The translations under genes were made by a program, and so were the position numbers. A stretch of DNA of 64,000 nucleotides. It comes from Burkholderia sp. NRF60-BP8. Its GTDB lineage: Bacteria; Pseudomonadota; Gammaproteobacteria; Burkholderiales; Burkholderiaceae. The DNA lies in contig NZ_CP013374.1 in assembly GCF_001522585.2 (NCBI RefSeq), forward strand, positions 434,001-498,000. Reading direction: 5' to 3'. Shown here in pieces: positions 62,143 to 64,000 of this stretch. The notes under the pieces are model-generated. The model worked only from the letters and a program-made list of their open reading frames with translations. It did no database searches and was not told the origin of the DNA. Position 1 is the first letter of the stretch, and each line of letters begins with the position of its first letter.

Positions 62143-63171
62143 ATGAAGCAGCCCGCTTCGAGCGCCGTCGCGGCGCTGCGCCATGTCGACGACCGCCGCC
62201 CGGGCTACACGCGCCGGCGGCTTCGCAACGGCTTCGCGTATTACGGGCCGGACGGCGTGCGGGTTCGCGATGCCGACGAAATCGCCCGCATCGACGCGCT
62301 CGCGATTCCGCCCGCGTACACCGACGTCTGGATTTGCATGGACCCCCTCGGCCATCTGCAGGCAACGGGCCGCGACGCGCGCGGCCGCAAGCAGTATCGC
62401 TATCACCCGCAGTGGCGCGCGACCCGCGACGCGAACAAGTACGCGCGGATGGCCGCGTTCGCGCGGGCGCTGCCGCGCATCCGCGCGCGCGTCGCGCGCG
62501 ATCTGGCATTGCCGGGCATGCCGCGCGACAAGGTCGTGGCGACGATCGTCCGCTTGCTCGATACGACGCTCGCGCGGATCGGCAACGCGGAATATGCGCG
62601 CGAAAACGGCTCGTACGGGCTGACGACGCTGCGCAAGCGCCATTTGAAGATCCAGCCCGGCCAGGTGCGGCTGCGCTTCGCCGGCAAGAGCGGGATCGAG
62701 CACGACGTGACGGTCGACGACGCGCGGGTCGCGCGCATCGTGCGGCGCTGCGCGGAGCTGCCCGGCCACGAGCTGTTCCAGTATGTGGACGACGACGGCG
62801 TCCGCCATCCGGTCGGGTCGTCCGACGTGAACGACTATCTGCGCGAGGCCGGCGGCGCCGATTTCACCGCGAAGGATTACCGGACCTGGGCCGGCAGCGT
62901 GCACGCGCTCGCATTGCTGCGCCGCGTGGAGCACCGCGGCGTCACGCATGCCCGCAAGCAGATCGTCGAGACCGTGCGCGCGGTGGCCGACCTGCTGCGC
63001 AACACGCCGGCCGTGTGCCGGCGCTGCTACATCCACCCGGCCGTGCTCGATGCGTTCGAGGCGGGCACGCTCGCCGCGCTCGCGGTCCGGCGAACGCCGC
63101 GCGGCCTGCGGGCGGACGAAGCGGCGTTCGTCGCATTGCTGGTATCCGCGCGCCGGCGAATGGCGAAATGA
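62143..63171 (+). CDS. DNA topoisomerase IB (poxvirus-type)
   Basis: 342 residues, the normal length of bacterial topoisomerase IB. It has an N-terminal small domain (L-R-N-G-F-A-Y-Y-G-P-D-G). The catalytic core has K-Y and R residues around G-L-T-T-L-R-K-R-H and F-x-G-K-S-G, the R-T-W-A-G-S segment, and the nucleophile Tyr in C-Y-I-H-P. It relaxes supercoils through a 3'-phosphotyrosine. It is apparently monocistronic; the next 286 bp (63172-63457) show no gene. Confidence 0.95.
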   Translation: MKQPASSAVAALRHVDDRRPGYTRRRLRNGFAYYGPDGVRVRDADEIARIDALAIPPAYTDVWICMDPLGHLQATGRDARGRKQYRYHPQWRATRDANKYARMAAFARALPRIRARVARDLALPGMPRDKVVATIVRLLDTTLARIGNAEYARENGSYGLTTLRKRHLKIQPGQVRLRFAGKSGIEHDVTVDDARVARIVRRCAELPGHELFQYVDDDGVRHPVGSSDVNDYLREAGGADFTAKDYRTWAGSVHALALLRRVEHRGVTHARKQIVETVRAVADLLRNTPAVCRRCYIHPAVLDAFEAGTLAALAVRRTPRGLRADEAAFVALLVSARRRMAK

Positions 63172-63457
63172 CTGGCGAGACGACCGCCCCCGGCGCGCGT
63201 GCGACCGATGGGGCGCCCTCGACGCCGCGCCTCCGGCGTGTCGTTTACCACCGGTTTCCGGGCGCATGACCGATAGCCGCTCGCACCCGTTTCTCTAAAC
63301 TGGTTCGCACAACACACCTGCCCGGTGTCGTCCGCTGCGCGCGTCACGCCACCGGCATCGAGGCATCCCCGAGACATCCGCCTTCGCTGTCCGTCGGTCC
63401 GCACGACCCCGCCGCATTCCCGCCGGCCGGTTGCCAAGGCAATTCCAGGAGAGTTCA

Positions 63458-64000
63458 TTGAGCCCGTCGCAAGCGCACTCCGCGAAAGCCCGGTCTTCGC
63501 GCCAGTCCGTCAAGCTGGACGACATCACGATCGTCGACCCTGCCGTCCTCAAGCGCGCGGTCGGCGCCATGGCGTTCGGCAATGCGATGGAATGGTTCGA
63601 CTTCGGCGTCTACAGCTATATCGCCGTCACGCTCGGCAAGGTGTTCTTCCCGTCCAGCAGCCCGTCCGCGCAGTTGCTCGCCACCTTCGGCACGTTCGCG
63701 GCCGCGTTCCTCGTGCGTCCGCTCGGCGGCATGGTGTTCGGCCCGCTCGGCGACCGCATCGGCCGCCAGCGCGTGCTCGCCGCCACGATGATCATGATGG
63801 CCGTCGGCACCTTCGCGATCGGCCTGATCCCCAGCTACGCGTCCATCGGCATCATGGCGCCCGTGCTGCTGCTCGTCGCCCGCCTCGTGCAGGGCTTCTC
63901 CACCGGCGGCGAGTACGGCGGCGCCGCCACCTTCATCGCCGAGTTCTCGACCGACAAGCGCCGCGGCTTCATGGGCAGCTTCCTCGAATTCGGCACGTTG
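63458..64000 (+). CDS. proP: MFS proline/betaine transporter (ProP-like), truncated by window end
   Basis: The first 181 codons are visible. The start is TTG at 63458, with an AGGAGA site 7 nt upstream. After a 35-residue hydrophilic N-terminus comes N-A-M-E-W-F-D-F-G-V-Y-S-Y, the hallmark of the metabolite:H+ symporter family. P-L-G-D-R-I-G-R-Q-R-V-L (loop 2-3) and F-S-T-G-G-E-Y-G-G-A follow. It imports osmoprotectants such as proline or glycine betaine. The gene is open at the window edge with no lesion seen. Confidence 0.88.
   Translation, partial: MSPSQAHSAKARSSRQSVKLDDITIVDPAVLKRAVGAMAFGNAMEWFDFGVYSYIAVTLGKVFFPSSSPSAQLLATFGTFAAAFLVRPLGGMVFGPLGDRIGRQRVLAATMIMMAVGTFAIGLIPSYASIGIMAPVLLLVARLVQGFSTGGEYGGAATFIAEFSTDKRRGFMGSFLEFGTL

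Overview
The window is GC-rich (mid to high 60s percent by eye) with strong third-position G/C. Its gene families (ESPR-type trimeric autotransporter, OmpC-type porin, four-ATPase UvrA, PHB-depolymerase-like esterase, many LysR and GNAT genes) point to a beta-proteobacterium, most likely a Burkholderia, probably a secondary replicon. No rRNA, tRNA, CRISPR array or intact insertion sequence was seen.

Layout. 0-3.9 kb: LysR and GlxA-type regulators, an oxidoreductase remnant, a 77-aa protein and a signal-less solute-binding protein. 4.0-15.0 kb: a nitrogen-assimilation locus. The minus-strand operon encodes two DUF1989 proteins (carboxyguanidine-deiminase type), a biotin carboxylase of the urea/guanidine carboxylase family, allophanate hydrolase, and an ABC permease and ATPase. 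The matching solute-binding protein is divergent on the plus strand. Each arm has its own guanidine-I (ykkC) riboswitch preceded by a sigma-54-like promoter, so guanidine rather than urea is the likely substrate. 15.0-20.7 kb: a lower-GC accessory stretch with remnants, small exported or hypothetical proteins, a methyltransferase, a GNAT, and a minimal HisRS-like gene. The HisRS-like gene is frameshifted and preceded by a histidine-rich leader peptide and an attenuator-like terminator.

20.7-27.0 kb: a histidine kinase, a PHB-depolymerase-like esterase, an MHYT histidine kinase and a receiver protein with a degenerate HD-GYP domain. 27-31 kb: two GNATs flanking a hypothetical/symporter/GntR group. 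32-40 kb: porin, LysR with a divergent MFS/ketopantoate-reductase-like operon, two solute-binding proteins and a second dicarboxylate/amino-acid symporter. 40.1-46.2 kb: a 1964-aa tandem UvrA with a consensus LexA box upstream. 46.2-57.1 kb: small proteins, an OmpA-like lipoprotein, a 1518-aa trimeric autotransporter adhesin, a long AT-rich spacer and a divergent response regulator/histidine kinase pair. 57.1-61.8 kb: a YtfQRT-YjfF-type sugar ABC transporter. 62-64 kb: topoisomerase IB and the start of a ProP-like MFS transporter that runs off the window.

The strongest regulatory logic is in two places. In the guanidine locus, nitrogen control (sigma-54) and ligand sensing (riboswitch) act on both catabolism and uptake. 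In the HisRS-like gene, transcription attenuation appears to read histidyl-tRNA charging.
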